From Gymnopilus junonius (taxonomy: Eukaryota; Basidiomycota; Agaricomycetes; Agaricales; Galerinaceae), in the NCBI GenBank assembly GCA_015501075.1, contig JADNYJ010000110.1:62001-126000 (forward strand): a DNA stretch of 64,000 nt, in the 5' to 3' direction. Position 1 is the stretch's first letter. The number at the start of each line of letters is the position of its first letter. Both the position numbers and the translations under genes were made by a program. Below the pieces are notes generated by a model. It had not been told where the DNA came from. It ran no database searches and worked only from the letters and a program-made list of their open reading frames with translations. Below, in pieces: positions 24,855 through 37,868 of this stretch.

Positions 24855-27647
24855 TTAATCTCCAATGTGCAAGAAAGGCACCCATGCTCGGAAATTTCCT
24901 CGTCCATTTACCTCCTGCAAAAGGTGGATCGCTCGATGCAATGCCTGTGCAGCTTTCCTATAATCCGGCCTTTTATCTTCGAAAAGTTGCTCATATACCT
25001 TGTCAGCTACAAATGGAGCATCTCTGTCGCGAACGGAAAACATAGTGGCGATGACGCTGCGGTACCCAAGTCGATAAAGGCCACCAGCTAAATGCATAGC
25101 TTCTCCTGACAAATCACTATCTCCTGTTGCCGTTTCGCATGCGGACAAAAAGGCAAATTCAGCTGCCGCTAGATGAGGCAAGGCTGCGAGGCGGTGTAGT
25201 GAGAGCGGCCCATCGTAAAGGGCAAAGCTGCTATGGGTCCCATTTTGCTTCCCGTGGCAGGCTGCATGTAACCACACTGCTGAAGCAGCTTCTTCTTTTA
25301 CTGCCGTTTTAGTAGCTTGTTCCCCAGTGAGGATGATCTTCTGTACAGAATGAGCACGCTTTTCGATGCTGGCTACCTCCTGCGTCACTCCGGGGAGTGT
25401 AGGTAAGTCGGGTGTTGATGGCTGAGCAACGACTAACAGTCTAAATTCTGACGGAACGGTGATCGGTGGTTTAGAAATAGCTGAAGATAGAGAGGGCAGA
25501 TAGGAAGAAATCGCAAAATCGGTCAGTCGTATTTGAGGTCCACATGAGGTGTACAGCCCAGCAGCATGGATCGGAAGGAAGGAGAAAGGGCCTGTACGAC
25601 ACCACCATACCCTCGGAAGGTGTTTGGCTTTCACTAGTTTCTAAATTTCAACGTGTCAGATAGCTGGGTTTCGAGAAAGACATACTTCCTACCATTAACT
25701 CCTCGCGGGTCCATATGAATTGTAAAATAGGCTCTACTAGTGCGACCCATATTTCCTCAAGGAGCTTCTGGAACATATCGTCATCAGTTGATCGCGGACT
25801 TTTGGAAGGTCGATCTTTGCGTTCTTCGCCACGAATATTGGCACCAAGGCTTGACAACAGATTTTGGAAGGCCTTTTCCCAACCAGAGACTCTTTCAAAC
25901 GTAAGGCTAATCAAAGGCAGACATTTTGGACCTACGCCTGGCCGTAGGACGAGTGCATGACAACCAAATATACTGGCATTGAGCATTATCACTGGTCCAT
26001 CCGTTAAATGGCGCATAAGGAGATTTCCATCCACGTAGGTGGACTGCAAGACACGCTGATGGATTGCTTCCATCATACGAAAACTGAGGGTACTGGTGTA
26101 AAACTTCCGCCTTTCGAGGTCGACTATGACAGCGGACTTCCCCAGAGACGTGATTTTATTCCAGATCAAGGAACAACTGTTTTCGAGCCATTCCACAGCC
26201 TTGACTGGATGGCCATCCGAGATGGCCATCGCTGCGATCTTGCTAACAAATGCGGTTGAATCATGAAGCCTGAGCATCGAATCCAGAGGGCCACCCAATC
26301 CCAAACTGAGGGCAGCCAGTGTGTGCAGCCCTAGAATTGCCCGATCATAAAGAGCATAGGGAATTTGAGGAGGGAGAGGAAGTTCGGAGAAAAGGAAAGC
26401 ACATTCATACATCCCCGTAGGATCGGAATACGACATGACAAGTTTGATCAAGAGCGCCCGCATGCATTCCAGGTCCTCCTCTGAGCGGCGCTTTTCGTAC
26501 CGGAGTTTCAGCCATACGGCCAATTGCTGACCGCAAGCAACCACCGCAACATCGCCATCTAATCCACCACGACGTCGAGCCTTTGATCTTCGAGGCTTCC
26601 GCCTTGGCTCATCCACGTCATTATCACTGTCGCTTTCTTCATCATCCTGCTCCTCTTTTCTTGCATCCATTCTCTGCAACAGAGCATGGTTCTGGACTGC
26701 GATGGCATCGTCCAAGTCTTCGCCTCGATCACAACACAGGTAACGTTGTGCATACCAAGCTGCAAGTGTCTCTAAGCCATGGCATGTCAGGACATCAACA
26801 TTTCGTCTGGAGGTTGAAATGAGGAGGGATAGAGTTGGGTGGTCTCCGAACATTGCGACATCCCGAGCTAGTTCTTCGTAATTGATGGGACGTGTTCTGT
26901 GCCCGCCTGAGTAGAAGGTGAGAAACATGTGCCGGAAAAGCCGATTTAGACGACTTGGAAATCTATTGGACATGTTATTCATCCCAGAGATGTCGGCGAA
27001 ACTGTGTAGGAACCACCAGCCGATTCTAATAGTGCGCTCGTGACAAGTTAATGAACCATCGAGGTCTAAAGCATTCTGGAGGTATAAAAATGCACGGCGG
27101 AAATCTTCGAATTCCATATCCACCTCGAAGCGCCAAAGAAGCATGAAAGCCAGCTTTTGAAATAAATCAGTCTTCGCCACATAATCTGGCGGAGCGAGGT
27201 CTATGGCTGCTTCATAACAAAGAATTATTTCGTCGCAGGGATCGCGTCTCCATTTTCGATGCTCCTGGAAGTTGGGAAGAGCTGGAGAGTTGAACTTGTC
27301 CTCTGTGCGCTCGAAACGCATCAGGTAAAAATCTCCTAGTTGATGGGGGAAAAGAATATCTCGAGGCATGCGTTGAGGCCATGGGAAATATCTGAACAAC
27401 TGGATGTTATCTTCTGATCCCTGCTGGGCTGAAATGTCTTCAAAGCTTTTTGGGTCCGTCTCTAATATTTTGTCCTTTTCAGATTTATACCTAGCATTCC
27501 GCCTAAAAAGTATGTAAATTCGAGTTAAATCAAATTGAATGTATCATTCTCAACTCACTCAAGCCATGATTCAGTCTCCTCTGCGTGCATCTTAGCCCAC
27601 CGATCATCTTCCTCGGTTAGATCATACTCGACACTAAGAAGAGCCAT
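24855..27647 (-). CDS. CHAT-domain protease, divergent copy (CHAT-1, 894 aa)
   Basis: CHAT domains are caspase-like cysteine proteases. Three exons fit in phase: 27559-27647, 25686-27502, 24855-25633, with donors GTGAGT and GTATGT. The C-terminal CHAT domain starts near residue 636 with PRVWWCRTGPFSFLPIHAAG. It carries the putative catalytic His in AACHG and Cys in FLSACETATGD. The N-terminal ~600 residues are helical and TPR-like but lack the regular 45-residue repeats of the other two CHAT genes. A charged linker (acidic then basic) lies at about 313-342. The segment AVEWLENSCSLIWNKI matches ALEWLEQGRCIVWNQI of the paralogues. It is convergent with the caspase-like gene and directly follows a truncated HUL5-like gene on the same strand. 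Confidence 0.87.
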
Positions 27648-27677
27648 ATTGAGGATCTGACACATATCAGATAAAAT

Positions 27678-29628
27678 TCATGGATACCTTGGCTCCCAGA
27701 AGTCCGGCACTTTCGGAATTGGACGAGGACGACGGATTCTATACAGAAGGTAATCATGAATAATGGCGTATCTTGAGCAATGGCGTGGTCACTCACTCTC
27801 GGCAGTACAGGACAAGTAAAGATGACCTTAATCGAGTGTTGAGTACTTTCCAATCAATCCTTCCTCCAGTGGGAGACGCTGGTGTTCCAACGCGGGTAGT
27901 CTATCAAGAACATATACAACGCTGCACAGCTGTTTGAGAAAACTGCGAAATTCGTCAACTTCAAGCGGAATCCAAGGGCTTGATTCTCGTTCGGGTATGG
28001 AAATTGTCCTGTAGAACTCTTCGTCATTGATCTGCTCATTCAAGAGCATAAAAAGATCGGTAAAGAATAGTAGGTGAGCCCAGTGGACGAAGCTTTCAGA
28101 TCCTAGAGAAGAGGTTTGAGGGTTAAAACTTTGGACCTAAATTGAGAACGTGCATACGTACCTATCATTTTAATGGGGTTCACGGCGGCATTTTTACCCA
28201 AAGGAATATCAGAGATCTTTGCAGTATATAATGTTCTTGCGAAACCTCCCGTGACCACAGCATTGACCGCATTGCGTACTTGAGATGGCCAAAGCCAACA
28301 CAGGAACGGCAGATACGTAGCAAGTGATAGCAGCTTGCTTGGGCAATTAGCAGCATTCAGTAACTTGACTATATGCTTAGTTGACAAGACAGTGTTCAAA
28401 CGCCTTCGTGTTTTGACGTCTAGATCATGAGGAATAACGGTGTTGTCGATTTTCCTTGAGAAATCAGTCCAAGAGCCGTGGTGCGCGTCGCCGCTGGATC
28501 CTGGGAGGGCAGGATCGGGAACGCTAGTTACAAGCACACAAATTAGATGTAGGTATGCATCGTACGATGCTGTGGAGAGGCGAGGATATCGCGGATGCAT
28601 AAAAAGCATGAGGTTGGAAAGGCTGTGAATACCGAATTGCAGAGTCACTCGTGGTATGATTTGAGAAAGGAAGGGGTCGAGTAACTCTAGACCCTCCACA
28701 AAAAAACTGAAATCCACAGCGAACCTTTCCGACAAGGGCTCTAGACGGGATGCGATTTGAGGTATTGGTAAAATCCAGGCGGTAAAATCGACAAGGGCTT
28801 TCGTATATGCACCTTTGTCTACGCATTCGCGCAGAAAGCGAAGAGGGAAGAATATGAGCTGTATTAGAACTGATAACGGCGCAACGTTTTTGGTCTAGGA
28901 GGCGTTATCAATCTATGTGGCTGATATTATGGAGAGAATACGGACACGAACTAGGGAGGTAATTACTTTGCAAAGGGATCTGTAGTATCCGGCTTTCAGA
29001 ACGTAGGAAGTGATGTCTGCGCGTTCGCTATCGCGAAATCCGGCAAATCCTTGCGGAGGATCCAGTACAAGGCCTATTGAATGCAGGTGAATTGAGGTAT
29101 ATGGAGATCTAACCATCATTCAGCCCAAATTGTCAGAAAATATTGTTCAAACTTACGTGGGTGACTCAGCGATGAACCTTAGAATCTGCCGTAAAGTTTG
29201 ACGGATGACTATCAACCAGGACGACCTCTCGTCGGATGCCACCCTTTGCAAGAGCAGAAGACCTGTAGCGCAGTCATATTTAGAAGTCTGAAGAGGGCAG
29301 ACGAAGTTCTTTCATTACCTTCGTCCCCAATCAAAGCACTCGACCAGGTGTAGAGTCTGTCCGCGTCATTGGGCAGGAATATCAACGACCGGGATGCGGT
29401 CAAACTGGAGGGATCAGCGTCGAAAACTTCTCGGCACCGGCTCCTCGTAAATTGTTGGGCCGTCAGCAATCTCCACCAGCTCTGCAATTTAAGGGCGGCT
29501 TGATTTCGCCTCTTTGCTGTTGCTCGATCGAGCCTCTGAAGTTTCACTTGATCCAGAGCCTGTCTAAGAGAAGTAGAACTTGAGATTCCACCAAGATTAA
29601 CAGGTTTGCGCTCCTCATTAAACGGCAT
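27678..29628 (-). pseudogene. HUL5/UBE3C-like ubiquitin ligase, N-terminal part only, HECT domain absent
   Basis: The N-terminal region resembles HUL5/UBE3C E3 ligases: ERKPVNLGG near the start and an IQ-like helix at residues 43-60 (QAALKLQSWWRLLTAQQF). SYVLKAGYYRSL follows, and a segment ending in NEQINDEEFY matches the family order. Exons 29319-29628, 29157-29262, 28967-29108, 28162-28894 and 27828-28102 join in phase (521 aa to the stop at 27828). A shift near 27859, consistent with one missing G, would let the family-like sequence continue (DWKVLNTRLRSSLLVLYCRE, then IRRPRPIPKVPDFWEP after an intron at 27739-27796) to a TGA at 27678. The catalytic HECT domain (about 350 residues) is not found anywhere here, and the CHAT-1 start follows at 27647. 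Truncated gene or pseudogene. Confidence 0.7.
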
Positions 29629-30733
29629 AGCTGGAAGAAGAATTGGGGAGAAAGAAGAAGTAGGGATATTTACAGCATGTCCAAGGGAGATACTTGAGTA
29701 TAAAAGGCGTTTACTGGTGCAGCGGGAAGGCGGTGTCCGCCTCGCACAAAGCTAGCATTCCGAATGGCACGCCACAGCTTCCTTCGGGAATGAATTCCTT
29801 GACGTCTGGCAGGTCATGGCGCTTATTGTCCAGGCAATGCAGACCCAGACTAATCAGCAAGATTCGAAGTAAATGAACTGGATAATGAACCTAAACACTT
29901 AATAGGTCTGAGCATGTGGGTCAATAAAGGACACACCTATCGAAAAAAATCGGAAAAAAAACATGCACATCAGTATGTTTCAGGCCTACTTACGGCATGG
30001 TTGACAGAAAGAGCACGATGCAGGCGAGCAATAGGGGATGCAACCTTGAGGCAATCAAGCTATTAACAAGTGGCGGCCGCAACCTGCAAAGATTCGGGCA
30101 TTGCCGAGTCCCGACCTACTCCGGCTTCCCCCGGAACTAGCAATTGTCGAACTATCCCACAAATGATACTGAACGCCCCATCACCACTCTGGCAGCAATT
30201 AATGGCCTCACGATCCGACTCAGAGGTGGAACGGCTTCTAATCAAGTGTGTCCTTCAGTTGCTTGATTGAGGTTATATCTTCCATCGTCTCTGAAAACGT
30301 GGTGTCCGTGTCCCAGTTTCGGAAGATTCTGTATCGTAAAATCAGTGTGGAGGCGTGGCGACATTCTAGTATTCATAGCACTAGGAGCTCCACTGCGGTC
30401 ATCGCTTTTTTGTCCATGCAGAATTCAGAATTCATGAATTGTCCACATGCCCCTTTCGTTATTTTCGACCGGGTGCCTTTTTCAAATCGCCCCATCTGGC
30501 GGGCTGAGCCGTGAAGTAACATATGTCCGAACACGTTGAGGGGCAGTTAAAAATAGCAAAGTCAGTACAGTGATTGCAATTGCACAGCCTGAACTTCGCC
30601 TCCATCATGTTCAAGTATAATCACGCCTTCTCTTGTCTCATAATACGACATGAAAGGCAGTCTCGCAGAGCAGGCACCCCCTTCTTCATCTATGGCCAAA
30701 CGTAGTATTGATACATTGTATTGTTTAAATTCA
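29629..30733. other. Divergent intergenic region
   Basis: About 1.1 kb between the HUL5-like start (-) and the TPR-CHAT gene (+). It contains a NotI-type GCGGCCGC site near 30074 and no recognised gene. Confidence 0.4.
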
Positions 30734-33700
30734 ATGGCCAACTTTCCAAGGGCAGATTCCAGGCAAGCGCTTAAATTCCTTGGCACGACATTGATTTGCT
30801 GAACTTTTCTATCCCAGCAAGTTCTATATGAAAGGTTGGTGTACCAAGTTCATTCAACTCCCAAATACTTAAGCCTGATGAGGTATAACCAAACAGACAT
30901 CGTTGTCAAATGCTCTCCAAAGGACAAGGACACGTCGAAACTCGCTGGCCTTATGTTGACGATAATCGATACCCCAGATCGTCGCTTGGAGCTTACGAGA
31001 ACATCCTCGACGGCATGGCAGCCGAACGACGACGCTGAGATGTAAGGCGATGACTAACCCACTTCGATCTTGCAACCTCCTAATACTATCAACTTGAAAT
31101 CACAGAGTTATTCCGGCGCAAGGATTTCTGGCTGTCGCGGCATCAGGAGATCTTGGGGACCTGGGACGCATCAAGATAAAACTCGGTGATTTGTCTGCTC
31201 AGAAGAAGCTGGGAGAGCAAAGTGGCATACGAACAGGACAAGGTAAGATTCAAACCATAATACGAATTGATTCTTGCCCATGACAAGCATTTAACTACAG
31301 ATTCAAAGCGTGTCTTCGAGCTGCAACCGATAAATGATGCCCCAGGACTAACACTCTTATTTGATGTCATGCCAATCGACAGGCGTCCAGTTGATGGTGA
31401 GCGGCTATCTAAATTTGTCCAAAAAATCTTCTTCAACGGTATGGTATGTCCTAGTGTTCAGCAGAGATATTGATATATCCGAGCTATATTTTTTCTTGCA
31501 ACTACTTCCGGACGTTGACGATCCAATCAAAGCTGAGATGCTGCAATTTTGCGGAGACGGGTTTCAGAAGCGTTTCGAAATTACACAAAATGAAAGAGAT
31601 ATTCGCTCAGCTATCGAAGCCTACGAGCAAGCGGTTGCCTGCCTGGCAGAAGATGGCCCGAGGCGTGGAATTTTGCTAGGATCCTTAGCATCGGCATACA
31701 ATGACTGTCACGACACCTTTGGAAATAGTGCAGATGTCGACAAGGCAATTATTAAAGGACAAATGGCAGTGACATTAATGCCAGATGGACATCCATACAT
31801 CCCAAGGCAGCTGAACACCCTTGGAAGTTCATTCCTCTGCCAATTTGAACGAACTGGAGAGTTGTCGGATATATCTAAATCCATTCAACTTCGGCAACGG
31901 GCACTTCAGCTCATTCCAGAAGGGCATCCAGACTTACCAGGGAGTCTTAGTAACCTTGGAGGCTCATTCCTTCGTCGTTTTGAAAGAACTGGAGAGCTTT
32001 CAGACCTTTCAGAATCGATCAAACTTGGCCGAAGATCGGTTCAGCTCACTCCAGAGGGGCATCCAGAGTTATCAGCCCTCTTAAGCAACCTCGGAGGCTC
32101 GCTTTACTCACACTATGAGCAGACTGGACAGCTCAAAGATATTTCAGAATCAATCCAATTTCATCAGCAAGCAGTCCGGCTCATTTCAGATGGGCATTCA
32201 GCTTTGCCAGGCTGTCTCAACAACCTTGCAATATCCTTGTTCACCCGCTTTAAACGAACTGGAGAGCTTGCAGATATTTCAGAAGCGATTCGATATCAGC
32301 AGCGCGCAGTCAAACTCACTCCCGATCATCATCCAGCCTTACCGACCTTTCTCGACAACCTGGGAAATTCATACCTATGTCGCTTTGACAGAACCGGAGA
32401 CCTTGCCGATATCTCAGAATCAATTCAATTCAAGCAGTGCGCAATCCAGCTAACTCCCGACGAACATGCAAACTTACCAGGTTGGCTCAACAATCTTGGA
32501 AATTCATACCTCCGCCGCTTTGAACAAACTGGAGATCTGGCAGATATTTCGAAATCAGTGCAACACTGTCATCGTGCAGTTCAACTCACCCCTGTTGGGC
32601 ATCCAGAATTACGAGGAAGGCTCAGTAACCTTGGGACTTCATTTTTCCTTCGCTTTGAAGGATCCGGAGACTTTGCAGATCTTTCGAAATCAATTGAAAT
32701 TCGGCAGCGTGCGCTTGAGCTCGCTCCAGTCGGGCATCCAGATTTACCAGGCCAGCTTAACAACCTTGGAAATTCCATGTTCCGTCGCTTTGAACAAACT
32801 GGAACTCCTAAAGATGTTTTGGAATCCATTCAACTTCATCAGCGTGCAATTCAGCTCACTCCAGATGGGCACGCAGTCTTACCAAAGTGGCTCCACAACC
32901 TCGGTACCTCGTTCCACCTTCTATTTGAATATAGTCAAGAACCTGAAGCCCTCAATGAAGCACTATTTTATTTCCGCCGTTCTGCTATGTCTTCCGTTGG
33001 GCCGCCTCATCTTTGCATTGATGCAGCCGAAAAATGGGCGAGGCTTTCCAAACAGTTGTCACATTTTCTCCATCAGACTTGTTGGATGCTCATGAAAGAG
33101 TCATGTATCTTCTCTCGGTCATCGCTGGTGTTGAGAACACGGTCAAACGCCGTCATGACGTCCTCGAAATCACGGTCAATCGTCGTTCTGATATTCAGAT
33201 CAACTCTTCAGAGCTATCCACCGCTGCGGCTGTAGCCGCCTTGTCTGTAAATAACCCTAAAAAGGCGCTGGAATGGTTAGAACAAGGTAGGTGTATCGTT
33301 TGGAACCAGATCAACCAGCTGCGTACTCCGGTCGACGACCTTCGTGCCCATAGCCCGTCGCTTGCCAATGAATTTTCCGCCGTATCAAAACAGCTAGAAC
33401 TCGCTGGTTCTCGTAAAGACCCCCGCCATGGAGGGACAGTGTTATCAATGGAGCGAAAGTTTCCTTGGAGAATGAAGCACATAATCACTTCAAGCTTGCC
33501 AAAGAGAGAGAGAAACTCCTTGCTTCCATTCGAAATATCCCTGGTTTTGAACACTTTCTGCAGCCGAGGAAGTGCGCAGATCTCATGCGTGAACTCCCGG
33601 AAGACGGTCCTGTGGTTATTATTATCGCACATGAAGACCGGTGCGATGCGCTCATACTTTTAGCTGGTCACGACGAGCCAATGCATGTGCCTTTAAACCG

Positions 33701-34799
33701 ATTTTCTTATGAAAAAGCAATAGACTTCGCCAAGGGACTACGCAAGTACCTATCAGCTCCCCATTTACGATCAAGATATTCAAAGAAGACCAACTTTCAC
33801 CTTCGGGCCGCCCGTCCAGCCAAACACCCGGCCATCCTTCGGGAATTGCTGCGCACACTATGGACTGATCTTGTTGACCCTATTTTACAATCTCTGGCCA
33901 TGACAGTGAGCTCGAATTCAAATTCTATTACGGCGGTTAGAATTTACTAGGCCCATTCGTAGATCAAAAGTGACAGTGGCGACTTACCCCGAATCTGGTG
34001 GTGCCCTACAGGTCCTTTTGCTTTCCTTCCCATTCATGCAGCGGGTATATATAGAGAGGGTAAAGGCGCCGCTAGAGGAGAATGCTTGGCCGACTTCGCG
34101 GTATCCTCATTTATTCCAACATTGAGTATTCTTGACAGACTAAGATCTCGCAAGATCCCAAGCGCCACAAGTCATGGACTCTTGCTTGTGAGCCAGCCTG
34201 ATACACCAGGATTGGGCCAAATTCCATACACTATTGAGGAAGTGCAGAAGGCGCGCGATGCTTTAGACAAGCGAGGAATTAGGTCAGCGTCGTATAACAG
34301 CAAACACGCAACCGCCGACGTCATTTTGGAGTCCTTGGAATCCTTTTCGTGCGTCCATCTAGCATGCCATGCTTCCCAAGACATCGAGAGCCCTCTTGAA
34401 AGCGCGATCCACCTATACGACAAGCCACTCAAGCTCTCCGATATTATGAAAAAGGATCTCCCCAACGCTGACCTTGCGTTCATGTCTGCATGTCAGACCA
34501 GCGCTGGTGATGAGAAGCTCTCAGAGGAAGCGGTCCACCTCGCCGCTGGAATGCTGACAGCTGGGTACCGGAGCGTTGTCGCGACTATGTGGTCCATCTC
34601 CGATATGCACGCTCCATATGTAGCACAGACATTTTACGAGAATCTTTTGCACAATAAGGCCAGAGAAAGGGACGTAAAACTGGATGGCATAGGTGCAGCA
34701 CGAGCCCTTCACACGGCAACACGGCATTTGCGGGAGAAACTGGGCGATTCAGATGAGGGCCTCCTAGTGTGGATACCATATATTCATGTTGGAATTTAA
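30734..34799 (+). CDS. TPR-repeat CHAT protease, paralogue 2 (CHAT-2), with two frameshifts
   Basis: Multi-domain protein: an N-terminal beta-rich region, about nine 45-residue TPR-like repeats, a helical linker and a C-terminal CHAT domain. Exons: possible first 30734-30789; then 30818-30834 (17 nt), 30897-31041, 31106-31242, 31301-31443, 31484-33905, 33963-34799. Exons 2 and 3 have the same lengths (17 and 145 nt) as in CHAT-3. The first intron lacks a GT donor, so the 5' end is uncertain. The CHAT domain begins LPRIWWCPTGPFAFLPIHAAG, with His in LACHASQ and Cys in FMSACQTS. Two single-base losses relative to CHAT-3 break the linker: near 33060 (before LLDAHERV) and near 33453 (before VSLENEAHNH). 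Either a recent pseudogene or consensus error; the CHAT domain itself is intact. Confidence 0.8.
31800..32945 (+). repeat. Tandem 135-bp (45-residue) TPR-like repeat array in CHAT-2
   Basis: About nine coding repeats follow the pattern F-R-x-G-(D/E)-L-x-DIS-x-SI-x-QRAV-x-L-TP-x-GH-x-x-LP-x-x-L-x-NLG. The repeats have diverged from each other, unlike those in CHAT-3. Helical repeats of this kind commonly sense a ligand or partner protein. The last unit (FEYSQEPEALNEA) is degenerate. Confidence 0.8.
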
Positions 34800-37032
34800 C
34801 TTTCTATGGACGATAGGATAGTAATATAGAACGTATCAGTAATTCTATTGTTGTGTAAGATCATGATACAACTTACGTACGTTATGTCCAGCACCAGCAC
34901 GGGAAAGTCAAGCTTGAAGAAGCCAATTAAATGCAATAACAGCATTCGAGGTTTTCGTGCGTAACTTCCACTTGGACTTCGGAGCAAGAATGGTGATAAA
35001 GGTCACGTGATTTTACTCTTCTTGCGACACCCAACACTCGCAATAATCAATGCTTTCCATTCTAAATCGTGATTAAGGCAGGCATCAATCGTCCTCCCAC
35101 TCCCTCTCTGAGAACGTCCTGGTGATCCTGAAGATAGTCATCAGTAAATTTTCGAAAGCTCATGTAGTCACTCACCATATTCCTAGCAATGCGACACGGC
35201 CATCCATCGAGGACCATCGTAAACCTCTGTCGAAGTGGGCCCAGAATTATGTGTCGTTGATGAGGGCGAGAGCCGACCGGATACGATGGTGGTTAGCTGG
35301 TCTGCGAATGTACGTCGTGTCCGCTTCAATTTATGTTTATGGTCTTGATGCGGCTTTGACGATAATTCCATTTCGACTCCGATTCTGATGTTTGTATTCG
35401 GATGAGAATTGGTCTGTCGCTTCTGAGGATGAAGGCGTGAATGAAGAGGAGGATGCGTCGAGGGCACGAGAGCTGGGAGTACCGTCAGTAGTGGTTCATG
35501 CAATATTCTAGGTCGAAGGTCGCCTATACTGAAGGATCAAAAAAGTCATCGAAATCAGAATGACCAAGCCAAATAATGATAAGAAAAGGGATACACACTA
35601 TACCACCGACTCGCTGGCCTTGAAGAATTCTCTGTACCATCCCCACTCATCTGCACACTCTCTCGTCTGCTGTACCAGATCGCTGCTTCTCGGTTCCAGA
35701 CCCTTGATTTCCTCCGGAAAGCGGAGGGGTGCGCAGAATGACACCCTGCAAAGAAGAGGTTGGGTAACGCCCGAGTCCGTCGAGGAACGGGGAGCAAAGC
35801 TACGTATAAGCCGACGTGCTCAACCGCGCACAAATGATCGGACAAGAAAATCCTGCGGAAGATAATACAAGAACAGTCAAAACAAAGAGCCAAAAAACAG
35901 TTCTTGGAGCCATACACACCCTTTCCTTCAGCAATCTCTCACAAGCACCGTTCAAATTCTCCTCAACACTCTCCAGTTTTCTAACATCCCGCCCACCTCC
36001 CTTTCAACAAGCATCACTCTGTTCGCCAGTAAATTACACGCCTGGAGATGCTCCTTCGGCAGAGATACATGGGCATGGTAATGCGCCTCTTGACTAACGC
36101 GACTGACCAGTCAATCAGGGCGAACGAGTCATAAAATTAGTGTGGTGTTTGGACGGCGCGTTCGCGGTGAAGGATAAATCTTCTGGTTTGGAACTTAGAA
36201 GTGTGCGTGTGGGTCGGTGGTGTATCCACTTGAGTGCAAAGTGTCGAACGTCGAGGGTATGCTATTCCGCGAGGCTTGGGTCTGGAGGAGTCTCTGAGCG
36301 TGTGTAGTAGGTGAAGAGGAGGATGAATCGCCACCGTAGACGTCCTAAGGCTACATACAACCCAGGCGTAGTGACGATCACGTATTTTTATCCTGTGACA
36401 GTCACCACTTGTGTTGAAACCTCCTGCCTCTTGAGCTCGTCAACACAGGAAGGCGCTAAGCTCCATAAAGTGCCGAGTTCGTTACAGACAGACTTCCGCT
36501 TCATTCAGATATTCGAAAGAAGGCAACTAGTCGTGACTCTGGCCCAAGTACGAACTTCCGCGGAACACAACAAGAAAGAGAGTACCAGCTCTGGGCGGAA
36601 CACTGCCTGAGTATTAACGAGATCGCTCAAGCAAGACCCACATATTCCAGGCCACTAATAGTAATACTGACATTGATGCTAGACTCTTGTCTGGTGATTT
36701 TTCTACTAAGGGGCTTGTTATGGTTGCTTCTCTTCGACTATGTTGGAGCCTGCCTCTAAACTGGGAGCCTGGTCAAATACTACGTGAACGCGCCACGGTT
36801 TCTATCATACCTCATCATCTAGGTCTATAACGATCGTTGATACCTCGAATCAAGTTCTCAAGCTTATATTTATCTATCGCCTTGCATTTTCTCGACTGAA
36901 CTTTATGGTATCGACGCTTGGCACGGACTGGGCCTCTGGCTCCTTTCTTCCCTACTTACTGGGCACACATTCGGGCACTGGCAGATGGACCAACTCATGT
37001 GGTTCCGGCGTGTTATAGCAAAGCTGTACATA
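34800..37032. other. Intergenic, no gene recognised
   Basis: About 2.2 kb downstream of CHAT-2. Frames around 35122-35900 and 36311-36610 have no recognisable domain or consistent splicing. They may be decayed coding sequence. Confidence 0.4.
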
Positions 37033-37868
37033 CAGTCGGACGCACTGGGCCGCGGTGGCTCAGGTGGCACCATCGCGGAATAACCCTAGGTTAGTCAATA
37101 GGACACAAGTTCGAACCCTGCCGGTTACATGGTTAAAACACTTTAGACACCATGTGACATTTCACATGCCCCCGGGTGACACCGTGGTAAAAAGCTTGTG
37201 TTTGGGAAGGCTTTAAGAATGCTGTTGGTATACTTAGGTGTGGTCGGACCAAATAGAGCCACAGCAGCCGATAATGACGTACCCACACTTGCTGACCTTG
37301 TTGATGAAATTATGGTGATGTTACTCTCCTTGCCGGTGAAAAGCCGGTATTGCCGAGATGCACGTGGGGAGCTGGAAGGATAGGGACGGGGTCAAATGAC
37401 CTGGTAATTGCTGAGGCTGGTAAACCAGTCCCCTGTCTGCAAGACCAACTGGACCACAAGGTGGAAGTTTGACATTCCGACATCAAAGACGGCTAAAGCC
37501 GACCCGAAAGGACAAGTCTGCGAGGACTAAACTGCTCAGGATTCAACGGCAACCGGCTGCCGAGGATCACGCTGCTGACAATGATTACCTGCATGACAGG
37601 GTGTTGCGTAGAATGATGTAGGATGCTATATATAGCTTAACTCCGGGAGTAGCAAGGGTGACCATTCCTAACCCTAGTGATAGTGATATCGGATCGCAAG
37701 CCATGATTAGATAAAACCATGGGATGTAATGACAAAAAGTAGATAGACACGGACACTTAGAGTACTAACTGAGTCATACCGAGTCACACTACATAGGTGA
37801 TAAACAATCATCATGTAACAAGCCTATGAAATAAATAACACACAATTCCAATTCCAACAGTCAGACGC
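37033..37868 (+). mobile_element. Probable tRNA-derived SINE-like element with target-site duplication
   Basis: The left part contains a Pol III type-2 promoter: an A-box-like GTGGCTCAGGTGG at 37055-37067 and a B-box-like GTTCGAACCC at 37109-37118, 54 bp apart. An 11-bp direct repeat with one mismatch, CAGTCGGACGC (37033-37043) and CAGTCAGACGC (37858-37868), flanks the block and fits a target-site duplication. The right end is an AC-rich tail with ATTCCAATTCC. The intervening ~690 bp has no convincing ORF; a 61-codon frame at 37198-37383 is probably accidental. A solo LTR (TGTTG at 37612 to CAACA at 37859) is an alternative reading of the right half, but I saw no matching 5-bp duplication for it. 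Confidence 0.5.

Noticed and set aside
30562..30786. 74-codon minus frame opposite the CHAT-2 first exon
   Set aside because: Composition is protein-like, but no partner exons or homology could be supported, and it overlaps the 5' end of CHAT-2.
32115..33095. Long alternative plus frames and a minus frame within the CHAT-2 repeats
   Set aside because: The 135-bp period is a multiple of three, so other frames stay open by repetition; they are shadows of the TPR-like frame.
37612..37859. Solo LTR reading (TGTTG...CAACA)
   Set aside because: No 4-6 bp target-site duplication at these ends. The larger 11-bp duplication and Pol III boxes fit a SINE-like element better.
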